The notes below the pieces were generated by a model. The model saw only the letters and a list, made by a program, of their open reading frames with translations. It did no database searches and was not told the origin of the DNA. The position numbers and the translations under genes were made by a program. From Liolophura sinensis (lineage: Eukaryota > Mollusca > Polyplacophora > Chitonida > Chitonidae), in contig NC_088307.1 of assembly GCF_032854445.1 (NCBI RefSeq), positions 10,304,017-10,368,016 of the forward strand: DNA of 64,000 bases, written 5' to 3'. This document shows, in pieces, positions 57,801 through 64,000 of the stretch (position 1 is its first letter; each line of letters opens with the position of its first letter).

Positions 57801-60800
57801 AGGATTTTGATGAAATTTTGAATACAGTTTCTTTTTCATGGTTTTTGGACTAAGAGTGAAGAAATCAGTGGTGAAAACCCATAAAGACCATTTTGGATTA
57901 GAATCCTGATCTGGGTCCTCACCATGCCACAAAAAAGAAAACTTTATCCAAATCAGCGCATCGCTTCTTCTGTACAGTTGCTTTTATATGACAAAAGTTT
58001 GAGGAATTAGTGTAAGTAAAATGTTTTTACATATTTAGAAGATTATTCTTTTAGGGCTTCCATGAAGCCTCCATGTGCAACTACTGGAACATTCGTTTTT
58101 TAATCTTCAAAATGTTGTAAATCTGTCTTCAGTTTTTATCTCAAATTCTACGTACTGTAAATCTTCAACCTTATCAACCACTAAAGCACTTTTTCCAGAG
58201 GAATTTCTGTGTACAATTATTACGAAAATGACCCCAAAATTAATTTGTTTGTGACATTAAAGATGCAAGCTTCATAAAACTGTGCAAATCATTTTCCTAT
58301 GCCCCATAGTTCTCTCAGAATGTTTCAAAATATTGCTTGCAGAAGCAGTTGAAAAGGTTGAAGAATTACGGTTACTGGTCAAATTTGTGAAGGATTTAGG
58401 TGTATGCACTGAAATAGAGAATAAATGCCCACAAAACCATAATGTCACTGGCCGATGGAACAAACAAGATTACAGCGTATGAAATTCTATACTTACAGAG
58501 AGGTGACCTTCATGATGATCAGGAAAATGTTTGAACAGGTAATCTGAGGAGACCAGTTGTAGTACAGTGTCTCCCAGAAACTCCAACCTCTGATTGTGAC
58601 CACTGAAACGTAAACCGTTCATGGATGCATGAGTGGATTGATTGATTGATCAGATAAAACAATGGACAGATTTGTTGGGGGAGATTTACTTATTAAGTTT
58701 ATAGGCATCCAGTTGTTGTAATCTTTCTAAACCATCCTGGCTTGTGATTTTGATCTTTGATAATATGTTTGATCAGTTAACCATTTCTCTCATAAACATT
58801 TTGGCCTCTGACTGTGATCATGAAAATTGTTCTGATTAGTTAAATACCCTAAATGACCTAATAATTTGCTCACATTTTAGAAAGGTGCTCTAAGGTTTAT
58901 TTGGAAGGTACTACTAGTAGCGTGATGCACTACCTAAAAAATATAAGTTTTTGCACCAAAACAGTACTTCATGATATTTATTTGCCCCTAAAAGTACTTT
59001 TGTGGGAGAGAGACATGTGCATGTAGCCAACAGGGAAAATACAGATGCCAACTGATGTAGTCAAGTCATGGGAGAAATGACTGAGTCATGCTCATATCTG
59101 TAGATCAAAATCAGCAACCTGCGGATGGTCGTGGGTTTCCCCCGGGCTCTGCCTGGTTTCCTCCCACCATAATGCTGGCCACAGTCGTATAAGTGAAATA
59201 TTCTTGAGTACGGAATAAAACACCAAACAAATCAAATAAAATTTTAATCACGTTTGGGACAGGAGTTTTGGGTTCCCATAACATCTACTGGTGTCAAAAT
59301 AGCTCTGAACACTTCCCTGTTCATAACTGTTGCTCAAACCAATATCTTCACTTACAGAGTCAGGTTGTTGTAACCTACATTCCTCAGGGTGAATGCTCTA
59401 GCCAGTAACCTCATATGGTTGAACTTAATGCCCGTGCTTTCTTCAAACTTCATTAGTTTCTGCAAACAGGATGGTTTCATTCATTAGACAAAGACATTTG
59501 CAAACAATATCCTGATATGGGATTTTCATTCACTAATACAAGTGTCACAAACATAGTTCTTATTTTTATAATTCAGATTCAGGCAAATTACACACTTCTC
59601 ATAATTCTTCTCATATTCAATAATGTAACTCCTTCTTCAGCATCCCAGATTCAGGTAAATTACACACTTCTCATAATTCTTCTCATATTCAATAATGTAA
59701 CTCCTCCTTCAGCATCTCAGATTCAGGCAAATTACACACTTCTCATAATTCTTCTCATATTCAATAATGTAACTCCTTCTTCAGCGGGCCTCTGTGGCTC
59801 AGTCGGTTAGCGCAGCGTAATGACCTAGGAGTCTCTCACCAATGCAGTCGCTGTGAGTTCAAGTCCAGCTCATGCTGGCTTCCTCTCTGGCTGTACGTGA
59901 GAAGGTCTGCCAGCAACCTGCGGCTGGTAGTGGGTTTCATCGGGCTCTGCCCGGTTTCCTCCCACCATAATGCTGGCCGCCGTGAAATATTCTTGAGTAT
60001 GGCGTAAAACACCAATCAAATCAAATCAAATCAAAACCTTCTTCAGCATCCCTAGGTTATAAAAAGACAACATCAGGCCAAATGTATACATGCATTGATG
60101 AAGTATTCCACATGAAGTTTAAAAGCATAACTTTTTTGTGTTTGTGATGCTGCATAACCGAGATATTGTAGTTCAAAGTAATATATTTATTTGATTGATG
60201 TTTTACGCCGAACTCAAGGATATTTCACTTATACGACGACAGAGCCCTGGGGAAACACACGACCATCCTCAGGTTGCTGACAGACCTTCCCACTTACAGC
60301 TGGAGAGGAAGCCAGCATGAGCTGGACTTGAACTCACAGCGACCACATTGGTGAGAGGCTTCTGTGTCATTACGCAGCGCTAGCGAGCTAACCAACTGGG
60401 CCACAGAGGCCCCCATAGTAGTTCAAAGTAAAGCATGTGTACATATGTATGCGTGGGGTTTAAAATTTGTACAATTTGTCAGTCATACGACGTCAAAGTG
60501 CTGCCGCCACTGAATTACACGTATCATGCCAGAGACACCAGACATGACACCCCACCCAGTCACATCATATTGAACCGGGACAATCAGTCCTGTGTCCTGG
60601 CTGTCACCTCCCAGTGCTGAGCACCAAGTAAGGCAGAAGCAAGTACCATTTTTTAAAAGTCTTTGGTAAAACCCAACCCGGGTCTGATCTTGGGTCTCAC
60701 CGACTTCAAGGTGGACTCTCTATTTATTAACCCATGAAAGTGGTTTCAAAGTAAGAAAAATGTTTCTGGTTGCTTTAACATGGCACATATCCAAAGGGCT

Positions 60801-63769
60801 CAGAAGAATTCCACATTAAAAATTAACCTACTGAGTCACCAAGTAAATCAGACAGCATGGCCGTGGTTATTCAGGCCTGTTTCCACCCAGCTCCCTGAAT
60901 AACTGTTAACTCAAGGTTATATTTTTTACGCTTTAGCCGAGTAGTCCTTATTATCCCACCTGTAAAGCTGGACTGGACTCAACCCACTGCCTGTCACCAT
61001 TAGGCTCTTCCTCTTGTAAGGGGTGTTTGGGTAAGTCCATCCACACTGAATACAGGCTTGAATCTCCAAACAGACACTGGCCAAAGATCCTGTCCACCAA
61101 TTTTATGCCTCCATCAATAAATAGTGCTCCTGTAAACAAAACAGTCAGAAAACTATATAGTGTCGGGTCAGAAAACTATATAGTGTCGGGTCAGAAAACT
61201 ATACAGTGTCGGGTCAGAAAACTATACAGTGTCGGGTCAGAAAACTTTGCTATGACAGGGTGGGATGTTATACCAGGTGTCTTTGGTATACCATTCCAGT
61301 AAGATCATGTGATGCCATTCTACCCAAAGAGGAAATCTTGAGTACAGCGTAAAACACCAAACAAATAAACAAACACATCAAAGAGGCAATCAGCACAGAC
61401 CTTGCTACCGAAAAGAACCTCAAAGTAATTTACATCTAGACGATTGACAGATTAGTGTTTATTTATTTATTTATTCATTTATTTATTTGATTGGTGTTTT
61501 ACGCCCAATTCAAGAATATTTCACTTATACGACGGCGGCCAGCATTATGGTGGGAGGAAACCGAACAGAGCCCGGGTAACACCCATGACCACCTGCAGGT
61601 TGCTGAGAGACCTTCCCACTTACGGCCGGAGAGGAAGCCAGCATGAGCTGGACTTGAACTCACAGCAACCGCATGATTGGTGTTTAAAGTTGTACTCAAG
61701 AATTGTTCATGTTCAGGACAGCAGTTTCCTTCCTTGTTCGTTTACTTCAAATTTACCTGTGAAACATGTCATATATGCAAGGCCATCCTTTAAAAAATCT
61801 TTCTTGGTGTTAATCCAACCCTATCAAAAACACTTTTTTTATTTTGATTAAAGCTATCTCAGGATATGCTTTTAAAGAAATGAAACAAAAAAGAAAAACA
61901 ACAATAAACTTTAAGAGTTCTTTTTTGGAGGGGTCAGTTACCCCCCCAAAATATATTTTCAATGACAGCCCAAAACTGGATTAATTTATTTATTTATCTG
62001 TGTTTTATGCCACACTTAAGAATATTTCACATACCATAGCGGGCAGCATTATAGTTGGGGGTGGGGGTGGGGGTGGGGCGAACCCACAACCATCCCCCCT
62101 AAATGGACAAATCTCACGCAACTCACCCATCAGAGCCTCAAAGCAGTTGGCCATGGCATGTTTGAGGTCAGACTCATGGCACAGGTCAGGGCCATGGGCA
62201 TATAGCATGAAGTCCTGCAGGAAGAATTTCTGAAACAAGGACATATTTTACAACTAATAGTCAAGAGATGAGTCCCTGCAGTCTGTAGCAATACTGATCC
62301 CAGTCAGTTGTGAAATTCTCAACCTTCTAGACCAGTGATACCCTAAAAAACCTAAAATTTCACCCACAAATTTGCATTTTTAGAGGTAAATACATGCAAA
62401 TAACACAAAACATTGTTTTTGGTGCTGAAACAGTTTTCCAGTAGAATACCATCATATTTTCCCAACAAACCTCATAACACCTTTATAAACACCTTTATAA
62501 ACACAACAGAACCCTCAGAATCAGGAAAAACTGGCAAGTTCAACGAAAGATCATTTAGGGTAGTTTTTACATGTATTTTAGACTGCTTTAGACTCCTAGG
62601 ACCTCTCAAATACCAACTAGCAGGAACAGCACAGGACCCTGACATTATTTTATTGATGTCAAATGCTCCCTTCCCAGCTCATCATGATGACGTCATGATT
62701 GAAAACCCACTCTAGAAATTTAATTAACAATGGGTGGCGGAAAATGAGTTTGGAGACAAAGATCCGCAACTGTTCGATATTGGGCGACACAATGTACAGT
62801 ACTACAATTGGCATTAGGTGGTGAAATTTAACAGAATTAGTACTGTACAGGGTGAGAAAATTTAAGAGAGAGGGTATAGGCACTTGAGCATATTTTTAGC
62901 AATACTTGAGCAATATATTAGCATTTTGTCCACTATTGGTATGAAAGAAAATGGCTCTAGAAAGACAGAGAATCCTCCTTGCTTTTCACAGCTGAATGAA
63001 ACCTTGAACATCATTTACCTTTGCTAGAACAGCCAGATGTTGGTTCTGGACTATAGCAGCTCTGTAAGTTGTGAGACCTCCTTCCTCTAGCCAGGGGAAC
63101 ATGAAGAACAGGTGAACGCTGTAATCAGACAGTGATTGATTGATTGACTGAATCATTGATCGAGTCACACCTAAAACTTTAATTTCCTCGCTTGGTGTTC
63201 AGCATGAAGGGGATAGTGCAACAACTGGTTGACCTGTATCAGTATAATGGCTTGGGTAGGTGCCTTACTTGCCTTCATGCACATGCGCCATATGACGACG
63301 CAGGGTTATTAGGTGTTTGTAAATGAAATGTCTTCTTGTGGCAAGGCGAGATCATGCCCCGACTAAACCATCATGCCAACGACACCAGGCAGGACACCTC
63401 AGCCAGTCACACTATACTGACACCGCTCCAACAGTCCTGTTTCCCTTGCATTTTGCTGAGTGCCAAATTTGGCAGCAACAAACAACATTTTTAAAGTCTT
63501 TGGTATGATTCCACCATGACAGAGTTTGTTAAAGTGGCCCAGGTAGATTACTGCAACAAATCTTCCATAGAATGATGGAAGATGGTAGTCAATAGCTTGC
63601 CTAATCTTATCATCAAACACAAATAAGGGGAAAACAAAGCTTCCTAACCTGGACACAAATTCCACGACAGCATCACCCAGGAATTCCAGTCTTTCGTTGT
63701 GAGGGATTTCTGAGGTCGTCTCATCTTTGTGACCCATTCTGGACATGATGTCAATCAATATGTTTATAC
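48704..63769 (-). CDS. DROSHA: DROSHA, ribonuclease III of the Microprocessor (3' part)
   Basis: Nuclear RNase III that, with DGCR8/Pasha, cuts primary microRNA hairpins. Eleven exons encode about 437 C-terminal residues, closely matching remembered animal Drosha. RNase III domain a: [55 protein letters not shown] and [14 protein letters not shown]. Domain b: [39 protein letters not shown] and [20 protein letters not shown]. Then the dsRNA-binding domain ([33 protein letters not shown]) and a short basic tail. The acidic metal ligands of both catalytic signatures and their closing glutamates are present, so it should be active. All junction phases agree and no frameshift is seen. The N-terminal part lies beyond the right edge. 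Confidence 0.97.
49018..49400. repeat. 43-bp tandem repeat, degenerate
   Basis: About eight units containing ATGTAGACTCTGAGATA and GAGCACTAAACCC. The first two start 43 bp apart and later units carry small indels. In the last Drosha intron. Confidence 0.85.
49620..49765 (+). repeat. Dispersed repeat (GCATTTTTAGAGG family)
   Basis: CTGCATTTTTAGATGCAAAT, GTCACAAAATATGATC, TGTGCTGAAACG. See 21783-21935. Confidence 0.55.
49784..49985. mobile_element. Inverted-repeat element family B, nearly complete
   Basis: TGTTTGCAAGGTGTTTATTC, GGGCATTATTCTGAACGGAC, TACTTTTTATGAAACCC, GTTGCTCTTTCATATGTGAA, AGATCGAGGAAATTTTAGG. Confidence 0.7.
50235..50420 (-). mobile_element. SINE family 1, 5'-truncated
   Basis: TTTATTTATTTATTGATTG, TATGCCGTACTCAAGAATAT, GCAGCCAGCATGGCGCCAGG, GGCCGGAGAGGAAGCCAGCA. 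Confidence 0.9.
50490..50582 (-). mobile_element. SINE family 1, 3' fragment
   Basis: TTTATTGATTTATCCGAATG, CACCGTACCCAAGAATATTT, CAAACATTATGGTGGGAGGG. Confidence 0.88.
50625..51862. repeat. 45/42-bp minisatellite with a hairpin in each unit
   Basis: About 28 copies of a unit such as GCAGAGTTGTCCCACAACAA plus CCATGACAACAGCATTGTAG, 45 bp, with some 42-bp variants that lack three bases. Each unit holds GTTGTCCCACAAC, a small stem with a three-base loop. The lengths keep frames open on the minus strand (up to 188 codons). It ends about 30 bp from the donor of the Drosha exon at 51891. Confidence 0.95.
51891..52036 (-). CDS. DROSHA: DROSHA exon: core of the dsRNA-binding domain
   Basis: Acceptor TGTTTTCAG, donor AGAG then GTAAGC. 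Reads [20 protein letters not shown], then [20 protein letters not shown], then MNALNDRR. The alpha-1 helix is in the previous exon. Confidence 0.97.
52564..52670 (-). CDS. DROSHA: DROSHA exon: start of the dsRNA-binding domain
   Basis: Acceptor TTGTTCACAG, donor TACAA then GTGAGT. Reads [20 protein letters not shown], then [29 protein letters not shown] matches animal Drosha. Confidence 0.97.
52755..52965 (-). mobile_element. SINE family 1, partial head
   Basis: (TTTA)n tail, TTTTACGCCGTACTCAAGAA, GGCCAGCATTATCGTAGGTG, CGGCCGGAGAGGAAGCCTGC, ATCTGGACTTGAACTC. It abuts a family B element. Confidence 0.93.
52975..53166. mobile_element. Inverted-repeat element family B, complete
   Basis: Left end TAATTCTTCAACCTTTTTGC, right end ATATGGTTGAGGAATT. 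Interior TGTTTGCAAAGTGTTTATTC, TACTTTTTGTGAAGCCC, GGCCAACCCAACCAATG, GAAGTTGCTCTTTCATATGG. Confidence 0.78.
53216..53434. repeat. 12-bp minisatellite
   Basis: About 18 copies of a 12-mer close to TTGGTCAGCTGG, with TTGATCAGC and CAGTTGGTCAGC variants. The four-codon period leaves Leu/Val/Ser/Trp and Asp/Gln/Pro/Ala repeat frames on the two strands. Not a gene. Confidence 0.95.
53435..53804. other. DROSHA intron sequence, nothing recognised
   Basis: No repeat or exon. Confidence 0.35.
53805..53915 (-). mobile_element. SINE family 1, 5'-truncated
   Basis: TTTATTCACTTATTTGATTG, TTAACGCCGTACTCAAGAAT, GCCCAGCATTATGGTGGGAC. Confidence 0.9.
53916..54855. other. DROSHA intron sequence, nothing recognised
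   Basis: AT-rich; no exon between the flanking Drosha exons is needed, because their phases join. Confidence 0.4.
54856..55652. repeat. 145-bp tandem array
   Basis: GGTACCATCAGGTGC starts at 55001, 55146, 55291, 55436 and 55581, each 145 bp apart. A diverged copy lies 145 bp before, near 54856. Each unit also contains a second, related motif (TTTGGTACCTCTGGATGC or TTTGGTACCACTAGGTGC), as if an older duplication lies inside it. Confidence 0.95.
56238..56320 (-). CDS. DROSHA: DROSHA exon: end of RNase III domain b
   Basis: Acceptor TTCGGTTTCAG, donor TCAAG then GTACGC. Reads [20 protein letters not shown], then CFFPRLK. Follows the closing glutamate of the catalytic site in the exon before. 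Confidence 0.97.
56455..56893. repeat. 33-bp minisatellite
   Basis: About 13 copies of ATCTACAATACTATTCAGC plus ATGTTGACGAAAAG. The 11-codon period leaves frames of about 147 codons on both strands. In the intron upstream of the 56238-56320 exon. Confidence 0.95.
57528..57669 (-). CDS. DROSHA: DROSHA exon: middle of RNase III domain b
   Basis: Acceptor TGTGTTTCAG, donor GAAG then GTGAGC. Reads [20 protein letters not shown], then [20 protein letters not shown], then EKADLLE. The final Glu is the fourth acidic ligand of the site. Confidence 0.97.
58156..58369. mobile_element. Inverted-repeat element family C, complete
   Basis: 214 bp. Left end GTAAATCTTCAACCTTATC, right end GAAAAGGTTGAAGAATTAC: about 20 of 22 terminal bases are complementary. 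The ends resemble those of family B, while the interior (CAAGCTTCATAAAACTGTGC, ATGTTTCAAAATATTGCTTG) differs. Two or more families may share one transposase. Confidence 0.8.
58497..58602 (-). CDS. DROSHA: DROSHA exon: catalytic signature of RNase III domain b
   Basis: Acceptor TACGTTTCAG, donor CTCTCT then GTAAGT. Reads [20 protein letters not shown], then [15 protein letters not shown]. The E.LEFLGD signature is intact. Confidence 0.98.
58890..59000 (-). repeat. Dispersed repeat (GCATTTTTAGAGG family)
   Basis: Reverse copy: TTTTTGCACCAAAACAGTAC, GATATTTATTTGCCCCTAAA. See 21783-21935. Confidence 0.5.
59112..59243 (+). mobile_element. SINE family 1, 5'-truncated
   Basis: AGCAACCTGCGGATGGTCGT, TCCTCCCACCATAATGCTGG, GTGAAATATTCTTGAGTACG, tail AACAAATCAAATAAAAT. 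Confidence 0.93.
59356..59459 (-). CDS. DROSHA: DROSHA exon: start of RNase III domain b
   Basis: Acceptor CTGTTTGCAG, donor ACTCT then GTAAGT. Reads [20 protein letters not shown], then [14 protein letters not shown]. Confidence 0.97.
59574..59785. repeat. 72-bp tandem triplication
   Basis: CAGATTCAGGCAAATTACAC starts at 59574, 59646 and 59718. The third unit is cut by a SINE, whose far side resumes with CCTTCTTCAGCATCCC. Confidence 0.92.
59786..60036 (+). mobile_element. SINE family 1, full length, with target-site duplication
   Basis: Flanked by CCTTCTTCAGC at 59775-59785 and 60037-60047. Head GGGCCTCTGTGGCTCAGTCG with A-box, B-box GTGAGTTCAAGTCC, tail of (AAATC)n, CAAATCAAATCAAATCAAAA. 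It entered an existing 72-bp array. Confidence 0.97.
60118..60180 (-). repeat. Fragment of the 4735-5307 dispersed repeat
   Basis: AAAAGCATAACTTTTTTGTG, GATGCTGCATAACCGAGATA, TTGTAGTTC is the reverse of GAACTACGATATCTCGG...GCAGCATCACAAAAATAAAA. A SINE is inserted at its end. Confidence 0.7.
60181..60418 (-). mobile_element. SINE family 1, full length with inner deletion, with target-site duplication
   Basis: Flanked by TAGTTCAAAGTA at 60169-60180 and 60419-60430. TTTATTTGATTGATGTTTTA tail side, GAGCTGGACTTGAACTCAC, head GGGCCACAGAGGCCCCC. The GGCCAGCATTATGGTGGGAG block is deleted. Confidence 0.96.
60475..60735 (-). mobile_element. SINE family 3
   Basis: CAGTCATACGACGTCAAAGT, GACACCAGACATGACACCCC, CCCAGTGCTGAGCACCAAGT, AAAAGTCTTTGGTAAAACCC, and a decayed tRNA-like head (GGTCTCACCGACTTCAAGG). 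Body shared with 63285-63520. Confidence 0.65.
60960..61129 (-). CDS. DROSHA: DROSHA exon: end of RNase III domain a and linker
   Basis: Acceptor TTGTTTACAG, donor TACAG then GTGGGA. Reads [20 protein letters not shown], then [20 protein letters not shown], then [20 protein letters not shown].(E)EPN.DRQ is a conserved linker motif. Confidence 0.97.
61143..61245. repeat. 23-bp tandem repeat, 4-5 copies
   Basis: TCAGAAAACTATATAGTGTC plus GGG, repeated directly upstream of the acceptor of the 60960-61129 exon (about 15 bp away). Confidence 0.93.
61458..61680 (-). mobile_element. SINE family 1, nearly complete
   Basis: (TTTA)n tail, TTTTACGCCCAATTCAAGAA, GGCCAGCATTATGGTGGGAG, GGCCGGAGAGGAAGCCAGCA, GGACTTGAACTCACAGCAAC. 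Confidence 0.95.
61985..62095 (-). mobile_element. SINE family 1, fragment with G-rich expansion
   Basis: TTTATTTATTTATCTGTG, GCCACACTTAAGAATATTTC, GGGCAGCATTATAGTTGGGG, then a (GGGGGT)n run and CGAACCCACAACCATCC. It ends about 30 bp from the donor of the next Drosha exon. Confidence 0.8.
62127..62229 (-). CDS. DROSHA: DROSHA exon: RNase III domain a, third quarter
   Basis: Acceptor CTTGTTTCAG, donor ATGG then GTGAGT. Reads [20 protein letters not shown], then [14 protein letters not shown]. Contains the closing catalytic Glu (NCFEAL). Confidence 0.98.
62330..62470 (+). repeat. Dispersed repeat (GCATTTTTAGAGG family)
   Basis: ATTTGCATTTTTAGAGGTAA, AACACAAAACATTGTTTTTG, GTGCTGAAACAGTTTTCCAG. 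See 21783-21935. Confidence 0.55.
62471..63018. other. DROSHA intron sequence, mostly unassigned
   Basis: GAAAGATCATTTAGGGTAG near 62545 faintly resembles a family A end. Nothing else is recognised. Confidence 0.35.
63019..63118 (-). CDS. DROSHA: DROSHA exon: RNase III domain a, second quarter
   Basis: Acceptor CTGATTACAG, donor AAAG then GTAAAT. Reads [20 protein letters not shown], then [13 protein letters not shown]. Confidence 0.98.
63195..63284 (+). mobile_element. SINE family 2, internal fragment
   Basis: CTTGGTGTTCAGCATGAAGG, GGATAGTGCAACAACTGGTT, GTATCAGTATAATGGCTTGG, CCTTACTTGCCTTCATG. It stops abruptly and joins a family 3 element in the opposite orientation. Confidence 0.8.
63285..63520 (-). 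mobile_element. SINE family 3, fused to a family 2 fragment
   Basis: GACACCAGGCAGGACACCTC, CAGCCAGTCACACTATACTG, TTTTAAAGTCTTTGGTATGA. Same body order as 60475-60735. The head is missing. Confidence 0.65.
63649..63769 (-). CDS. DROSHA: DROSHA exon: catalytic signature of RNase III domain a
   Basis: Acceptor ACCTTTCAG, donor TCCAG then GTTAGG. After two bases it reads [20 protein letters not shown], then [19 protein letters not shown]. This is the first exon of the gene visible in the window. Its first ~40 bases are copied twice more upstream. Confidence 0.97.
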
Positions 63770-64000
63770 CTGAAAGGTATTATAGACACATGATACGTAA
63801 ATGTCACCAGCGAGGTCAGAGGTCAAGGTTATTCCCAATTAGTGGCCCATTCTGGACATGATGTCAATCAATATGTTTATACCTGAAAGGTATTTTAGAC
63901 ACGATACGTAAATGTCACCAGCAAGGTCAGAGGTCAAGGTCATCCCCAATTAGTGGCCCATTCTGGACATGATATCAATCAGTATGTTTATACCTGAAAG
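63726..64000. repeat. 114/111-bp tandem triplication spanning a DROSHA intron-exon boundary
   Basis: CCCATTCTGGACATGAT starts at 63732, 63846 and 63957 (114 then 111 bp apart). Each unit holds the first ~37 nt of the exon, the acceptor (CTTTCAG on the minus strand) and upstream intron sequence with AGGTCAGAGGTCAAGGT. The array runs off the right edge. Only the leftmost copy continues into the full exon. Confidence 0.95.

Overview
This looks like the nuclear genome of a lophotrochozoan invertebrate, most likely a mollusc or a related phylum such as brachiopods. The reasons are intron-rich genes with GT-AG introns, a metazoan Drosha gene, dozens of copies of a tRNA-derived SINE whose 3' half resembles the Nin-DC domain (recalled, not searched), many short inverted-repeat DNA elements, and many minisatellites. 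I cannot name the species. I saw no bacterial operon, CRISPR array, rRNA, true tRNA gene or retrovirus-like element.

Three protein genes can be read exon by exon. (1) Plus strand, about 9.5-22.3 kb: a long, mostly low-complexity scaffold-like protein ending in one PDZ domain, 5' end uncertain. Its reading frame slips at several places in the long exons. (2) Minus strand, 44.4-28.1 kb: a complete DUF885-family protein of about 581 residues in 16 coding exons plus a leader exon. It has the H-E-x3-G-H-H metallopeptidase-like motif, and its start codon seems to be split by an intron. (3) Minus strand, 63.8-48.7 kb: the 3' part of DROSHA, 11 exons and about 437 residues. This covers most of RNase III domain a, all of RNase III domain b, the dsRNA-binding domain and the stop codon; the 5' part lies beyond the right edge. 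Every junction phase in genes 2 and 3 agrees.

Layout: 1-1.3 kb is a 124-bp satellite with partial 248-bp higher-order structure. 1.3-9.5 kb is non-coding with SINEs and a 45-bp minisatellite. 9.5-23.3 kb is the PDZ gene and its probable 3' UTR. 23.3-26.9 kb is a convergent intergenic zone with a 114-bp array. 26.9-44.5 kb is the DUF885 gene. 44.5-48.2 kb is intergenic. 48.2-64 kb is Drosha, whose introns hold arrays of 45/42, 12, 145, 33, 72 and 23 bp. At the right edge a piece of a Drosha intron together with the start of the next exon is tandemly triplicated.

The three genes show no obvious functional link. Much of the rest is repeats: SINE family 1 (about 35 copies and fragments), SINE family 2 (tail of CACT repeats), SINE family 3, at least five short inverted-repeat element families, and simple repeats. 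Nested insertions and target-site duplications can be read directly in several places.
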